DNA of 64,000 bases, taken from the NCBI RefSeq assembly GCF_003233725.1, contig NZ_QKQV01000004.1:62001-126000 (forward strand), given 5' to 3'. Every line of letters begins with the position of its first letter. Position 1 is the stretch's first letter. Both the position numbers and the translations under genes were made by a program. This document shows positions 16,382-25,028 of this stretch, piece by piece. The stretch is from Mesonia sp. K7. GTDB taxonomy: Bacteria; Bacteroidota; Bacteroidia; Flavobacteriales; Flavobacteriaceae. The notes beneath the pieces were generated by a model. That model was not told the origin of the DNA. It did not search any database and saw nothing but the letters and a program-made list of their open reading frames with translations.

Positions 16382-18892
16382 TTAAAACAAATTAAACTGT
16401 TCGAAATGATGATTGAGGTGTTTACGCTCCAGTAAATACCACTCAAAGCGATTTAGTTCTCCAAAAACAGCATTTTTTAAAGTTGCTTCTTTATTTTCCT
16501 TGAAAAATCGCAGGTAATCTTCTCGTGCTTCCAATAATTTTTCTTTGGCCTGTTCCAGATTTTCGTGTTTTAAAGCAGGTGCAGATTTAGATTCATACAA
16601 CGGAAATTCAAAATTTCTAGGCATTTTCTCGTAGTTGTATAAGGTGTCGTGTACTTTCTGTAAAACTTTTTCTGGGGTTTTTATTTCAAAATCCTGAATT
16701 TCTCCAGAGGCGATTCTATAAGTATATTCTAAATGCTCTACCATTTGTTGTGCATTCATATTTCCCCATTCTGGTTGTGTACCTTCTTTTAATTTCGCTA
16801 AAGCGGATTTTATTACTTCGTCATTTATTTCCACGAAAGTGGTTTGCTTTTTTTGCACCATGGTCAAAATAGTCGCAATTGCCACCAATTTATCCTCGGG
16901 TTCTTCTGCTTCCACGTCAAAAACCTCTACATACCACTTGACAATTCCGCTTGGTAATTCTTCACCTTTTTGGTCGCGATCTACTTTTTCTTTACAAGTT
17001 AGTCGCACCGAAATCGTATCGTTGTGGTACAACGGACGCAAGAATCTGATTTCTTCCAATCCGTAATTTGCCGCTACCGGACCTTTGTTGGGATATACAA
17101 ATAATCCTGCTGCCGCGGAAATAATGAAATACCCGTGAGCAGTTCTTTTCTCAAAAATACTTCCGTCCAGTGAAGTAATATCCGTATGTGCATAAAAATG
17201 ATCCCAAGTTAAGTTTCCGAAGTTGACAATATCGGTATCTGTAATCGTTCTATTGTGTGTTTGTAAAGACATTCCTGGCTGAATATCTTCCCAGTGATAG
17301 GCAAATGGATGCTTTTCTGCTTCCTTATAATCGGCATTGGGTTGATAAATCCCTGTGATTTCCGTAAGTGTAGTTGGCGAACCTTGTACCGCACAACGTT
17401 GCAAATAATGCTTGATACCGCGAACACCACCCATTTCTTCACCGCCTCCAGCTCGACCTGGACCACCGTGAATTAAGTTAGGCAACGGTGAACCGTGACC
17501 CGTACTTTGCTTGGCACTTTCGCGGTTGAGCACCAAAATTCTACCGTGATGTGTTGCTGCGTTTACCGTATATTCCGTAGCAATTTTATTGTCATTCGTA
17601 ACGATAGAACTCACCAAAGAACCTTTACCTAAATGCGAAAGTTGAATAGCTTCGTCTAAGTTTTTATAAGGCATAATTGTACTTACCGGACCAAAGGCTT
17701 CAGTAACGTGAGCCGCTTCATTTTTAAAAGGGTTATCCTCTCTTAATAAAATAGGTTTGATGAAGGCTCCTTTTTCAAAATCAGCTCCAATTGCTTTTCC
17801 ACCTTCAAAATCACCGTAAACCATCTCTGCAGTCTTAGCAATTTCTTTCACCTGATTTTTGACGCTTTCTACTTGTTTTTTATCAATTAAAGATCCCATT
17901 CTCACCTCTTTTAATCGAGGATCTCCGAAAGTTACTTTATCTAATGCTTTACCGAGCGCAATTTGCACATCTTCAACCAAATTTTCCGGCACAATTATTC
18001 TTCTAATCGCCGTACATTTCTGACCACATTTTACGGTCATTTCGTTACGAACCTCCTTGATAAACAAGTCAAACTCAGGAGTTCCCAGAACCGCATCTTC
18101 CCCAAGAATAGAAGCATTTAATGAATCTGCTTCCATCGTAAAAGGTACTGATTCTTCAATTAATCTCGGATGGGTTTTTAGTTTTCTTCCTGTCGCGGCA
18201 GAACCCGTAAACGTCACTACATCTTGTGAGTTTACCGTATCTAAAATTGTTTTTGCCGTTCCGCTAATCAATTGTATCGAACCTTCTGGTAAAATTCCTG
18301 AAGCGATAATTTCCTTGACAACAGCTTCTGTTAGGTAAGCACTTTGTGGAGCAGGTAAAACTACCGCTGGCATTCCGGCCATCCAGTTGACCGCACATTT
18401 TTCCAACATTCCCCAAACAGGGAAATTAAACGCATTGATATGTACCGCAACTCCGCTTCTTGGCACCATAATGTGATGCGCCATAAACTTTCCGCCACGT
18501 GATAAATCAATCGGACTTCCTTCTACGTGAAATGGTTTATTGGGGAAGAGTTTTCGCAAGGAAGCATTGGCAAATAAATTTCCAAAACCCCCTTCGATAT
18601 CTATCCAACTATCGATTCGCGTTGCTCCAGTTCGATAACTGATTTCGTAAAATTTATCTTTTCTTTTCTGAAGGTAAAAAGCCAATTTTTTAAGCATCAA
18701 ACCTCGCTCTTGAAAAGTCATTTTCCGAAGTTGATTTCCGTGTTTTCTTCCGTAGTCTAAAATTGCCGGAACATCTAAACCTTCGGTCGTAATATTGGTA
18801 AAATGTTCACCCGTTACCGAATCGAAAATAGGTGTTCCTTCACCTTGACCATCGATCCAATTTCCTTGAACATAATGTTGTGTTTTTGTCAT
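16382..18892 (-). CDS. paaZ: Bifunctional PaaZ (oxepin-CoA hydrolase / aldehyde dehydrogenase) with C-terminal DinB/DUF1569-like domain
   Basis: Ring-opening enzyme of the phenylacetyl-CoA pathway: a MaoC-type hydrolase opens oxepin-CoA and the aldehyde dehydrogenase oxidises the aldehyde to 3-oxo-5,6-dehydrosuberyl-CoA. The ALDH domain spans about 1-520, with Glu254 (FTMEADSLN) and Cys293 (CGQKCTAIRR). The MaoC domain spans about 535-685 (GNLTWDHFYAHTD). The 836-aa length exceeds the usual roughly 680. The extra residues 690-836 look like a DUF1569/DinB-type four-helix bundle (WGNMNAQQMVEHLEYTY, LNHHFEQFNL). A palindromic-repeat copy encodes the junction (residues about 684-689). Its effect on activity is unknown. 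Confidence 0.92.
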   Translation of the reverse strand: MTKTQHYVQGNWIDGQGEGTPIFDSVTGEHFTNITTEGLDVPAILDYGRKHGNQLRKMTFQERGLMLKKLAFYLQKRKDKFYEISYRTGATRIDSWIDIEGGFGNLFANASLRKLFPNKPFHVEGSPIDLSRGGKFMAHHIMVPRSGVAVHINAFNFPVWGMLEKCAVNWMAGMPAVVLPAPQSAYLTEAVVKEIIASGILPEGSIQLISGTAKTILDTVNSQDVVTFTGSAATGRKLKTHPRLIEESVPFTMEADSLNASILGEDAVLGTPEFDLFIKEVRNEMTVKCGQKCTAIRRIIVPENLVEDVQIALGKALDKVTFGDPRLKEVRMGSLIDKKQVESVKNQVKEIAKTAEMVYGDFEGGKAIGADFEKGAFIKPILLREDNPFKNEAAHVTEAFGPVSTIMPYKNLDEAIQLSHLGKGSLVSSIVTNDNKIATEYTVNAATHHGRILVLNRESAKQSTGHGSPLPNLIHGGPGRAGGGEEMGGVRGIKHYLQRCAVQGSPTTLTEITGIYQPNADYKEAEKHPFAYHWEDIQPGMSLQTHNRTITDTDIVNFGNLTWDHFYAHTDITSLDGSIFEKRTAHGYFIISAAAGLFVYPNKGPVAANYGLEEIRFLRPLYHNDTISVRLTCKEKVDRDQKGEELPSGIVKWYVEVFDVEAEEPEDKLVAIATILTMVQKKQTTFVEINDEVIKSALAKLKEGTQPEWGNMNAQQMVEHLEYTYRIASGEIQDFEIKTPEKVLQKVHDTLYNYEKMPRNFEFPLYESKSAPALKHENLEQAKEKLLEAREDYLRFFKENKEATLKNAVFGELNRFEWYLLERKHLNHHFEQFNLF
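16827..16842. repeat. Palindromic repeat copy inside paaZ at the domain junction
   Basis: ATTTCCACGAAAGTGG on the plus strand is identical over 16 nt to the complement of the hairpin at 16346-16365. It encodes part of TTFVEI, between the MaoC and DinB-like domains. Confidence 0.65.
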
Positions 18893-18898
18893 AATTCT

Positions 18899-18916
18899 TT
18901 CCTGCTAAAGCAGGTA
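18899..18916. repeat. Intergenic palindromic hairpin repeat
   Basis: TTCCTGC-TAAA-GCAGGTA, in the gap between paaJ and paaZ. Confidence 0.65.
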
Positions 18917-18954
18917 TTTTTAAAATTTTATATCAATTTGATATTCCCAACTAT

Positions 18955-18973
18955 TTCTTGCTTACGCAGAAAC
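18955..18973. repeat. Degenerate hairpin repeat covering the thiolase stop
   Basis: TTTCTTGC-TTAC-GCAGAAA resembles the TTCCTGC family with one mismatch. It spans the last codons of the thiolase gene. Confidence 0.45.
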
Positions 18974-20170
18974 ATTTTCAATTACTGCAGCATAACCTTG
19001 ACCAACGCCTACACACATCGTGATCAGTGCATATTTTTTGTCTGTCATTTGTAATTCTAAAGCCGCAGAATAAGCAATTCTAGCGCCGGTTACGCCAAGC
19101 GGATGCCCAATCGCAATCGCTCCTCCATTTGGGTTTATTCTTGGGTCATCATCTTTTAATCCCCAAGCACGAATACAAGCCAATGATTGTGCCGCAAAGG
19201 CTTCGTTCAATTCAATTACATCCATATCCTCCATCGTTAATCCTGCTTTTTCCAAAGCTTTGTTGGAAGCTTCTACAGGACCAATTCCCATAATCCTTGG
19301 TTCCACACCAACTACTGCTGAACTTACAATTTTAGCCAAAGGTTTTAAATTATATTTTTTTACTGCTTCCGCGGAAGCGATTATCGTTGCGGCAGCTCCG
19401 TCGTTTAAACCAGAAGCATTTCCTGCGGTTACAGTGCCTTCTTTACGGAAAGCCGGACGTAACTTTGCAAGAATTTCTGGAGTTGTCGTTGGTTTTACAA
19501 ATTCGTCTTGGTTAAAAACTATTGGGTCTTTTTTTCTTTGTGGGATTTCTACCGCTACAATTTCTTTTGCCAACCGTCCATTTTCTTGCGCCTTAGTAGC
19601 TTTCATCTGACTGTGATAAGCAAAAGCATCTTGATCTTCACGCGAAATACGGTATTTGTCTACCAAGTTTTCGGCTGTTTCTCCCATTCCGTCGGTGCCA
19701 TACATTTCGTGCATTTTGGGATTGACAAAACGCCACCCGAAACTCGTATCGTACATTTGGGCATCGTTACCAAATGCAGACGAAGGTTTCGCTATAGCGT
19801 ATGGGCCACGCGTCATATGCTCAACTCCACCCGCAATAAACAAACCGCCATCGCCAGCTTTGATCGCTCGATTGGCGTGTATGATTGCCGATAAACCGCT
19901 ACTGCAAAGTCTATTGACTGTTTCTCCGGGAACACTATAAGGCAAACCTGCCAAAAGTGAACACATGCGGGCTACATTTCGATTGTCTTCTCCAGCCTGA
20001 TTGGCACAACCTAAAATAACATCCGCGTAAGCGTCTTGAGGAATATTGGGATTTCTTTTTACTAATTCTTTGATGACGAGTGCTCCGAGATCATCGGTTC
20101 TTACGGGGGATAATGTGCCTTTGTAGTTTCCGATGGGAGTCCTGATTCCGTCTATGATAAATGCATCCAT
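18962..20170 (-). CDS. paaJ: 3-oxoadipyl-CoA/acetyl-CoA thiolase
   Basis: Thiolase of 402 aa, cleaving 3-oxoadipyl-CoA to succinyl-CoA and acetyl-CoA (and the C8 homologue) in the last step of phenylacetate beta-oxidation. The nucleophilic Cys is in NRLCSSGLSAI (about 90), the catalytic His in NPNGGAIAIGHPLGVTGAR (about 357) and the second Cys in ITMCVGVGQGYA (about 387). The signature GRTPIGNYKGTLS-like start (DGIRTPIGNYKGTLSPVRTD) is typical of PcaF/PaaJ. The assignment to paaJ rests on the cluster context; generic acetyl-CoA acetyltransferase activity cannot be excluded. Confidence 0.93.
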   Translation of the reverse strand: MDAFIIDGIRTPIGNYKGTLSPVRTDDLGALVIKELVKRNPNIPQDAYADVILGCANQAGEDNRNVARMCSLLAGLPYSVPGETVNRLCSSGLSAIIHANRAIKAGDGGLFIAGGVEHMTRGPYAIAKPSSAFGNDAQMYDTSFGWRFVNPKMHEMYGTDGMGETAENLVDKYRISREDQDAFAYHSQMKATKAQENGRLAKEIVAVEIPQRKKDPIVFNQDEFVKPTTTPEILAKLRPAFRKEGTVTAGNASGLNDGAAATIIASAEAVKKYNLKPLAKIVSSAVVGVEPRIMGIGPVEASNKALEKAGLTMEDMDVIELNEAFAAQSLACIRAWGLKDDDPRINPNGGAIAIGHPLGVTGARIAYSAALELQMTDKKYALITMCVGVGQGYAAVIENVSA

Positions 20171-20257
20171 TTATAGTTCTGATTTTTGAGCCCTAAAAAT
20201 ACGGATTTTTAACAGAAACGGAAAGCTAAAATAGGTTTTATCGGAATGAAATTAACC

Positions 20258-21118
20258 TTAATTAATTAGAGCCGCAAAGGTATCTCCCTGTCTCACGTCG
20301 CCCGAACGGAAACCTTTCATAAACCATTCCATACGTTGTTGGGAAGTTCCGTGGGTAAAAGAATCGGGAACCACGTGACCTTGCATTCGCTTCTGAATAG
20401 CATCATCACCAACTGCTTGCGCAGCACTTAAAGCTTCTTGTATATCGCCTTCTTCGAGGTATTGTTGGTTATGGTGCGCCCAAACTCCCGCGTAAAAATC
20501 GGCTTGAAGCTCTAAAGCCACTGAAAGTTGATTGGCTGCCGCTTGACCTTGTTGCTGCTGCAACTGACGCACTTTTTGAGTTGTACCAAGGACAGTTTGT
20601 ACATGATGACCCACTTCATGCGCTGTTACATAAGCTATGGCAAAATCACCGCCTTTCGCACCAAAACGAGTTTTGAGTTGCTGAAAGAAAGCCAAGTCCA
20701 TGTATAATTTATTGTCACCGGGACAATAAAAAGGACCCGATGCAGCCGAAGCTGTACCACAACCACTCTGAACTCTATCGGTAAACAACACCATTTTTGG
20801 CTCAGGATAATCGCCTATATTTTCTTCTCTAAAAATTTGGTTCCATACATCTTCCGTATCCGCCAAAACGGTTGCCATAAACTGACCGGATTCTTTTTCG
20901 GCAGCGGTTAATTCTCTCTGCTCGACTTGCTGAGTTTGTTGACCTTTATTGACTTCGTTAAGAATTGTACCTACAGTTTGTCCTGTTTCGCCTCCAAAAA
21001 GTTGTAATAAAATGACAATAACACCAATAACTCCACCGCCTGCAAGAACTTTTCCTGTCGTTCCCATTCCTCGACGATCTTCTAAGTTACCACTTTGCCT
21101 TCTACCTCTCCATTTCAT
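20258..21118 (-). CDS. ypfJ: YpfJ-type neutral zinc metallopeptidase
   Basis: The 286-aa protein belongs to the YpfJ/KPN_02809 family of putative neutral zinc metallopeptidases. A cytoplasmic basic segment with RRQSGNLEDRRG leads into one membrane helix (about 24-43, Gly/Val/Ile-rich). The extracytoplasmic domain carries the zinc motif AHEVGHHVQTVLG (about 165) and the family segment LELQADFYAGVWAHHN. The substrate is unknown. It lies between paaI and paaJ on the same strand with gaps of 81 and 87 bp. It has no obvious role in phenylacetate degradation, so co-transcription may be incidental. Confidence 0.9.
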   Translation of the reverse strand: MKWRGRRQSGNLEDRRGMGTTGKVLAGGGVIGVIVILLQLFGGETGQTVGTILNEVNKGQQTQQVEQRELTAAEKESGQFMATVLADTEDVWNQIFREENIGDYPEPKMVLFTDRVQSGCGTASAASGPFYCPGDNKLYMDLAFFQQLKTRFGAKGGDFAIAYVTAHEVGHHVQTVLGTTQKVRQLQQQQGQAAANQLSVALELQADFYAGVWAHHNQQYLEEGDIQEALSAAQAVGDDAIQKRMQGHVVPDSFTHGTSQQRMEWFMKGFRSGDVRQGDTFAALIN

Positions 21119-21199
21119 AATGTTTGCTTTTGTTAGAAACCTAAAGATAGTAAATTACGAAGTTTGGTATCGCTGTAATTAATTGATTTTAACTAAAAA

Positions 21200-21601
21200 T
21201 TACCACTCAACACCTGTACGATACACTACACCTTTAAAAAGTGCTATTAAAGTATTTCCTCTTTTTACTTCGACTATGTGAAAAGCCAACTTGTTTTTTA
21301 AACTCTTTAAATTGGCTTCAGCAGTGATGATATCACCTTCTTCTACTGCTTCGGCGTGATTGATGGAAGTCTCGATAGAAACGGCTTTTCTACCATGGGT
21401 ATTAGACGCAAAACCAAATGCCGTATCGGCGAGTGCATAAGTAATTCCGCCGTGAGCTTTTTTCATGCTGTTAAGCATGTCTTTTCTCACTTTCATTTGC
21501 AGTTTACAATAACCTTCTTTTACTTCCAAAATCTCAATACCTAGCCAACTACTAAATGGATCATTGGCGAGCATGTGATGCGGAATTTTTTCAGGTTTCA
21601 T
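21200..21601 (-). CDS. paaI: PaaI hotdog-fold thioesterase
   Basis: The 133-aa protein is a hotdog thioesterase. HGGITYALADTAFGFASNTH (about 50-70) contains the HGG and the catalytic Asp of the PaaI family, which hydrolyses ring-hydroxylated phenylacetyl-CoA and protects the cell from trapped CoA. Its start codon overlaps the paaH stop by one base (TAATG), so the two genes are translationally coupled. Length and motif are standard. Cytoplasmic. Confidence 0.92.
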   Translation of the reverse strand: MKPEKIPHHMLANDPFSSWLGIEILEVKEGYCKLQMKVRKDMLNSMKKAHGGITYALADTAFGFASNTHGRKAVSIETSINHAEAVEEGDIITAEANLKSLKNKLAFHIVEVKRGNTLIALFKGVVYRTGVEW

Positions 21602-22758
21602 TAAACTAGAAATTTTTGATTGTTCTTTTTCATCTTTCGTAATAACGGACTACACCTATAGCGATCTTCATGGTATTCTTCGTAAAGTTTATCTAGCTTC
21701 TCTACACACCAATCGATTCCTTTTTCGTTTGCCCAAGTCAACAAGCCTTTTGGGTAATTTACTCCTTTACTCATTGCCAAGTCAATATCTTTCGCGGAAG
21801 CTATATTTAAAAACAATGCGTCGGCAGCTTCATTGATAAGCATTACTAAAATACGGTCTAAGATTTTATTTCCTAGATCTTTATCTTTCGATGGATTTAG
21901 TGTTTTGGCATGATCACCATATTGATAAAAACCTCTTCCTGATTTTCTACCCAAATAACCTGCTTCTGAAAGTCGTTTTTGTGTAAAAGACGGCTTGTAC
22001 CGCGGGTCGTAATAGAATTCTCTAAAAACGGTTTCGGTCACCGTGTAATTTACATCGTTACCGATAAAATCCATCAATTCAAAAGGTCCCATTCTAAAAC
22101 CTCCTAACGATTTCATCGCCCAATCTATGGTAGCAAAGTCAGCCAAACCTTCTTCGTAAATTCGGAGTGCTTCCCCATAAAAAGGTCTCGCTACACGATT
22201 CACAATAAATCCAGGGGTATCTTTTGCCAGTACGCCTACTTTTTTCCAATCGTCAATAATTTTGACCACCTTGTTTTTAACCTCTTCTGAGGTTTGCACG
22301 GCAGGAATAATTTCTACCAACGGCATTAACGGCGCTGGGTTAAAAAAGTGAATCCCGATAACTCTTTCTGGATTTTCTAGGGCTCCTGCTATGGAAGCAA
22401 TAGACAAAGAAGAAGTATTAGAAGCGATAATAGCATCTTTTGATTGGTAACTTTCCAACTCGCGAAACACCTTTTGTTTGACTTCGAGATTTTCGATAAT
22501 CGCTTCAATAGTCAAATCGGCATCAGCCAACTCTTTTAAGCTATCGACATATAAAATATTGTTTTGAATTCTATTTTTTTCAGCTTCATCGATACGACCC
22601 TTTTCTATAAGTCGCGATAAGACTTTATCTAGCGATACCTCACTCTTTTTTAAAGCTTCTTGATTTGTATCGTATACTTTTACAGAACAGTTTGCCGTTG
22701 CTGCTACTTGAGCAATTCCGCTTCCCATGGTTCCGCTACCTATGATTCCTACGTTCAT
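21601..22758 (-). CDS. paaH: 3-hydroxyacyl-CoA dehydrogenase PaaH
   Basis: NAD-dependent dehydrogenase that oxidises 3-hydroxyadipyl-CoA to 3-oxoadipyl-CoA. The 385-aa protein has an N-terminal Rossmann domain (GSGTMGSGIAQVAA, 7-20), the catalytic region IGIHFFNPAPLMPLVEIIPA (about 134-153) and one complete C-terminal dimerisation domain (about 185-280) followed by a second, shorter one (to 385). E. coli PaaH is about 475 aa, so this is a compact version. It follows paaG after an AT-rich 106-bp gap and is coupled to paaI. Confidence 0.93.
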   Translation of the reverse strand: MNVGIIGSGTMGSGIAQVAATANCSVKVYDTNQEALKKSEVSLDKVLSRLIEKGRIDEAEKNRIQNNILYVDSLKELADADLTIEAIIENLEVKQKVFRELESYQSKDAIIASNTSSLSIASIAGALENPERVIGIHFFNPAPLMPLVEIIPAVQTSEEVKNKVVKIIDDWKKVGVLAKDTPGFIVNRVARPFYGEALRIYEEGLADFATIDWAMKSLGGFRMGPFELMDFIGNDVNYTVTETVFREFYYDPRYKPSFTQKRLSEAGYLGRKSGRGFYQYGDHAKTLNPSKDKDLGNKILDRILVMLINEAADALFLNIASAKDIDLAMSKGVNYPKGLLTWANEKGIDWCVEKLDKLYEEYHEDRYRCSPLLRKMKKNNQKFLV

Positions 22759-22864
22759 TAATTTTAAATTTTAAATGATAAATTTTAAATGACAAAGTTC
22801 TTTTAATTAAAGTGTTCACTTTGAAATTTTAAATTTTACACTTTTCGGTTTTTAATTTGATCTT
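22759..22864. other. AT-rich spacer with ATTTTAAAT repeats
   Basis: This 106-bp gap between paaG and paaH holds several copies of ATTTTAAAT-like 9-mers in tandem or nearby (22764-22795, 22822-22835). I see no ORF or hairpin terminator in it. Confidence 0.5.
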
Positions 22865-23647
22865 TTATTCCCCTTTAAAATTAGGCTTTCTTTTTTCTAC
22901 AAATGCATTGACACCTTCTTTGTAATCTTCTGAAGAAGCTGCTTTTATCTGAAATTTAGATTCTAACGCCAACTGCTCGTCTAAGTTGTTATTGAGTGAT
23001 TGATTAAAGGCTTCTTTGGTCAACGCTAAAGCTTTGGTGGGCATTTGGGCTAATTTTTTCGCTAAAGCGGAAACTTCTTCTTCAAAATTTTCGGCTTTGA
23101 TTACTTGATATATCATCCCTAACTTTTCTGCTTCTTCTGCCGAAACTTTGTCGCCCAACATTGCTAAAGCTGAAGCTTTCTGCAATCCAATTAATCGTGG
23201 TAAAAAGAAAGTGCCGGCACTGTCGGGAATCAACCCAATCTTACTAAACGCTTGTATAAAAGCTGCATTTTCGTTAGCAACCACAATATCACAAGCCAAG
23301 GCAATATTGGCTCCTGCTCCAGCAGCTACACCATTTACCGCAGCCACAATAGGCTTTGGAGTTTCTCTTATCAACTGAATAATAGGATTGTAATGTTCTT
23401 CTAAAATGGCTTTAAAACCAGGGTTTAAATCAGGGTCGGTTACTTCTTTAAGGTCTTGCCCTGCACAAAATGCTTTGCCATTTCCGGTTAAAACAATTGC
23501 TCTTACCTCATCGTTCTTGGCCGAATTTTTTAACACTCCTTGCAATGCCAAAGCCATTTCGCGATTAAAACTATTAAATACTTCTGGTCGGTTTAAAGTA
23601 ATGTAACCGATGTTATTTTTGATTTCGAAATTTATGGTGTTACTCAT
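22865..23647 (-). CDS. paaG: Ring-epoxide isomerase PaaG (crotonase family)
   Basis: Converts the ring-1,2-epoxide of phenylacetyl-CoA to the seven-membered oxepin-CoA. The 260-aa protein follows E. coli PaaG closely: LNRPEVFNSFN, AFCAGQDLKEV, EHYNPIIQLI, NGVAAGAGANIALACDI, and AFSKIGLIPDSAGTFFLPR with the conserved Asp of the isomerase. The classical hydratase glutamates are not present at both positions, as expected for PaaG. It lies between paaD and paaH in the cluster. Confidence 0.94.
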   Translation of the reverse strand: MSNTINFEIKNNIGYITLNRPEVFNSFNREMALALQGVLKNSAKNDEVRAIVLTGNGKAFCAGQDLKEVTDPDLNPGFKAILEEHYNPIIQLIRETPKPIVAAVNGVAAGAGANIALACDIVVANENAAFIQAFSKIGLIPDSAGTFFLPRLIGLQKASALAMLGDKVSAEEAEKLGMIYQVIKAENFEEEVSALAKKLAQMPTKALALTKEAFNQSLNNNLDEQLALESKFQIKAASSEDYKEGVNAFVEKRKPNFKGE

Positions 23648-23670
23648 CTTTTTATTTTATAAAAAAAATC

Positions 23671-23716
23671 CTGACTTGCGCCTCGACTAAAGCTTTAGCT
23701 AATAGGTATGCAGGAA
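23671..23716. repeat. Long degenerate hairpin between paaD and paaG
   Basis: TCCTG near 23672 pairs with CAGGA near 23710, enclosing an inner 12-nt palindrome CTAAAGCTTTAG. It is probably a compound or degenerate member of the TTCCTGC hairpin family. Confidence 0.45.
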
Positions 23717-23717
23717 T

Positions 23718-24221
23718 TTATATTAAACATTTAAAATAATCAAAAGGTTCTTGACAATCGTGGCATTTAAACAGTGCCTTGCAGGCCGTTGACCCAAACT
23801 GACTTACCATTTTGGTATTGGTAGAATGACATTGCGGGCATTTGACTACTTGCTCCTCACCTAACAAAGCTTTTTTATCTGACACAGCATCCATTGGTGG
23901 AGCAATACCATATTCTTCCAAGGTTTTTCTTCCACTTTCGGTGATCATATCGGTAGTCCAAGCTGGCGCGAGTACCAAATCTACTTTTGTTTCGTAACCA
24001 TTTTCGCTTAAAGCGGAAGTAATATCGTCACCAATCACATCCATCGCTGGACAACCGCTATAAGTTGGGGTGATTTTTACCTCGACAAAATTGGGCTTGG
24101 TGATTTTTGCAAAACGAACTACACCTAAATCTAAAACTGTAAGCACAGGAATCTCTGGATCCGAAACTTTTTCTAAAATCGGAATCAGTTCTTTATCGAT
24201 TTGTGCTTCCTCAATAGTCAT
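23718..24221 (-). CDS. paaD: Phenylacetyl-CoA epoxidase subunit PaaD
   Basis: The 167-aa protein has a MIP18/DUF59 domain (LEKVSDPEIPVLTVLDLGVV, TPTYSGCPAMDVI) and a C-terminal zinc-ribbon-like segment with CPQCHS and CHDC (about 128-160). PaaD is thought to help assemble or mature the iron centre of the PaaABCE monooxygenase. Its length matches E. coli PaaD. It stands 41 bp after paaC with a small hairpin in the gap. Confidence 0.94.
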   Translation of the reverse strand: MTIEEAQIDKELIPILEKVSDPEIPVLTVLDLGVVRFAKITKPNFVEVKITPTYSGCPAMDVIGDDITSALSENGYETKVDLVLAPAWTTDMITESGRKTLEEYGIAPPMDAVSDKKALLGEEQVVKCPQCHSTNTKMVSQFGSTACKALFKCHDCQEPFDYFKCLI

Positions 24222-24243
24222 TTGAATTTATGTAGTTAGATTA

Positions 24244-24257
24244 CTGCCTTGGCAGGA
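24244..24257. repeat. Intergenic palindromic hairpin repeat
   Basis: CTGCC-TT-GGCAG within ACTGCCTTGGCAGGAA, in the paaC/paaD gap. Confidence 0.6.
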
Positions 24258-24262
24258 ATTTG

Positions 24263-25018
24263 TTACCACTTCATATTTGGGTAAGTGCGTTGCATATATT
24301 GCATATCGCTGAGCAAATAACCTAAATGTTCTGTGTGTATTCCTTTCTTACCACCTCTTTGGAAAAATTTTAAGTCAGGTTGCGTGAGGGTTGCTTCTTG
24401 TAGAACTTTACCAACATTTTGCGTATATTCTGCTTGAAGTGAAACGATATCTACACCTATATGCTTTTCCTCGGCAGCTTTTTCTGCTTCGTTAGGCTCA
24501 AACAATTCTTGGGTATATTGCCATAAATCATCAACAGCCGTTTGTATTTTTTGCTTGCTTTCTTCGGTTCCGTCGCCCAGACGAATTATCCAGTCTGAAG
24601 AAAAACGCTTATGATAACTTACCTCTTTTATACTTTTTTTGGCAATGGCTGCCAAGGTTTCATCTTCGCTGTTTTGCAAGTGTTTTAAAAACAAAAAGTG
24701 ATAGTGATCAAACAAAAACTGTCGTGCGATTACATAAGCAAAATCACGATTGGGTTGTTCTACCAACAACACATTTTTATAAGCTCTTTCTTGTCGAAGA
24801 AAAGCCAAATCGTCCTCGCTAATCTCTTGATTTGAAAGCTGTGCAGCATACTGAAAATAGCTACGTACTTGACCAAATAAATCTAACGAAATATTGGTAC
24901 AGGCAATATCTACTTCTAAGGTTGGCCCATGTCCGGTTAACTCACCCATACGTTGGCCTAATATCAAGGAATTGTCGGCAATGGTTTCTATATATTGAAT
25001 AAGATCTTTTTTATCCAT
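24263..25018 (-). CDS. paaC: Phenylacetyl-CoA epoxidase subunit PaaC
   Basis: The 251-aa structural subunit of the di-iron phenylacetyl-CoA epoxidase forms the (PaaAC)2 core. It has the ferritin-like helical fold: LADNSLILGQRMGELTG-type N-terminus (here TIADNSLILGQRMGELTG), YKNVLLVEQPNRDFAY and SYHKRFSSDWIIRLGDGTEE. In the family PaaC lost the di-iron site present in PaaA. It follows paaB after 10 bp. Confidence 0.94.
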   Translation of the reverse strand: MDKKDLIQYIETIADNSLILGQRMGELTGHGPTLEVDIACTNISLDLFGQVRSYFQYAAQLSNQEISEDDLAFLRQERAYKNVLLVEQPNRDFAYVIARQFLFDHYHFLFLKHLQNSEDETLAAIAKKSIKEVSYHKRFSSDWIIRLGDGTEESKQKIQTAVDDLWQYTQELFEPNEAEKAAEEKHIGVDIVSLQAEYTQNVGKVLQEATLTQPDLKFFQRGGKKGIHTEHLGYLLSDMQYMQRTYPNMKW

Positions 25019-25028
25019 TTTTTATATT

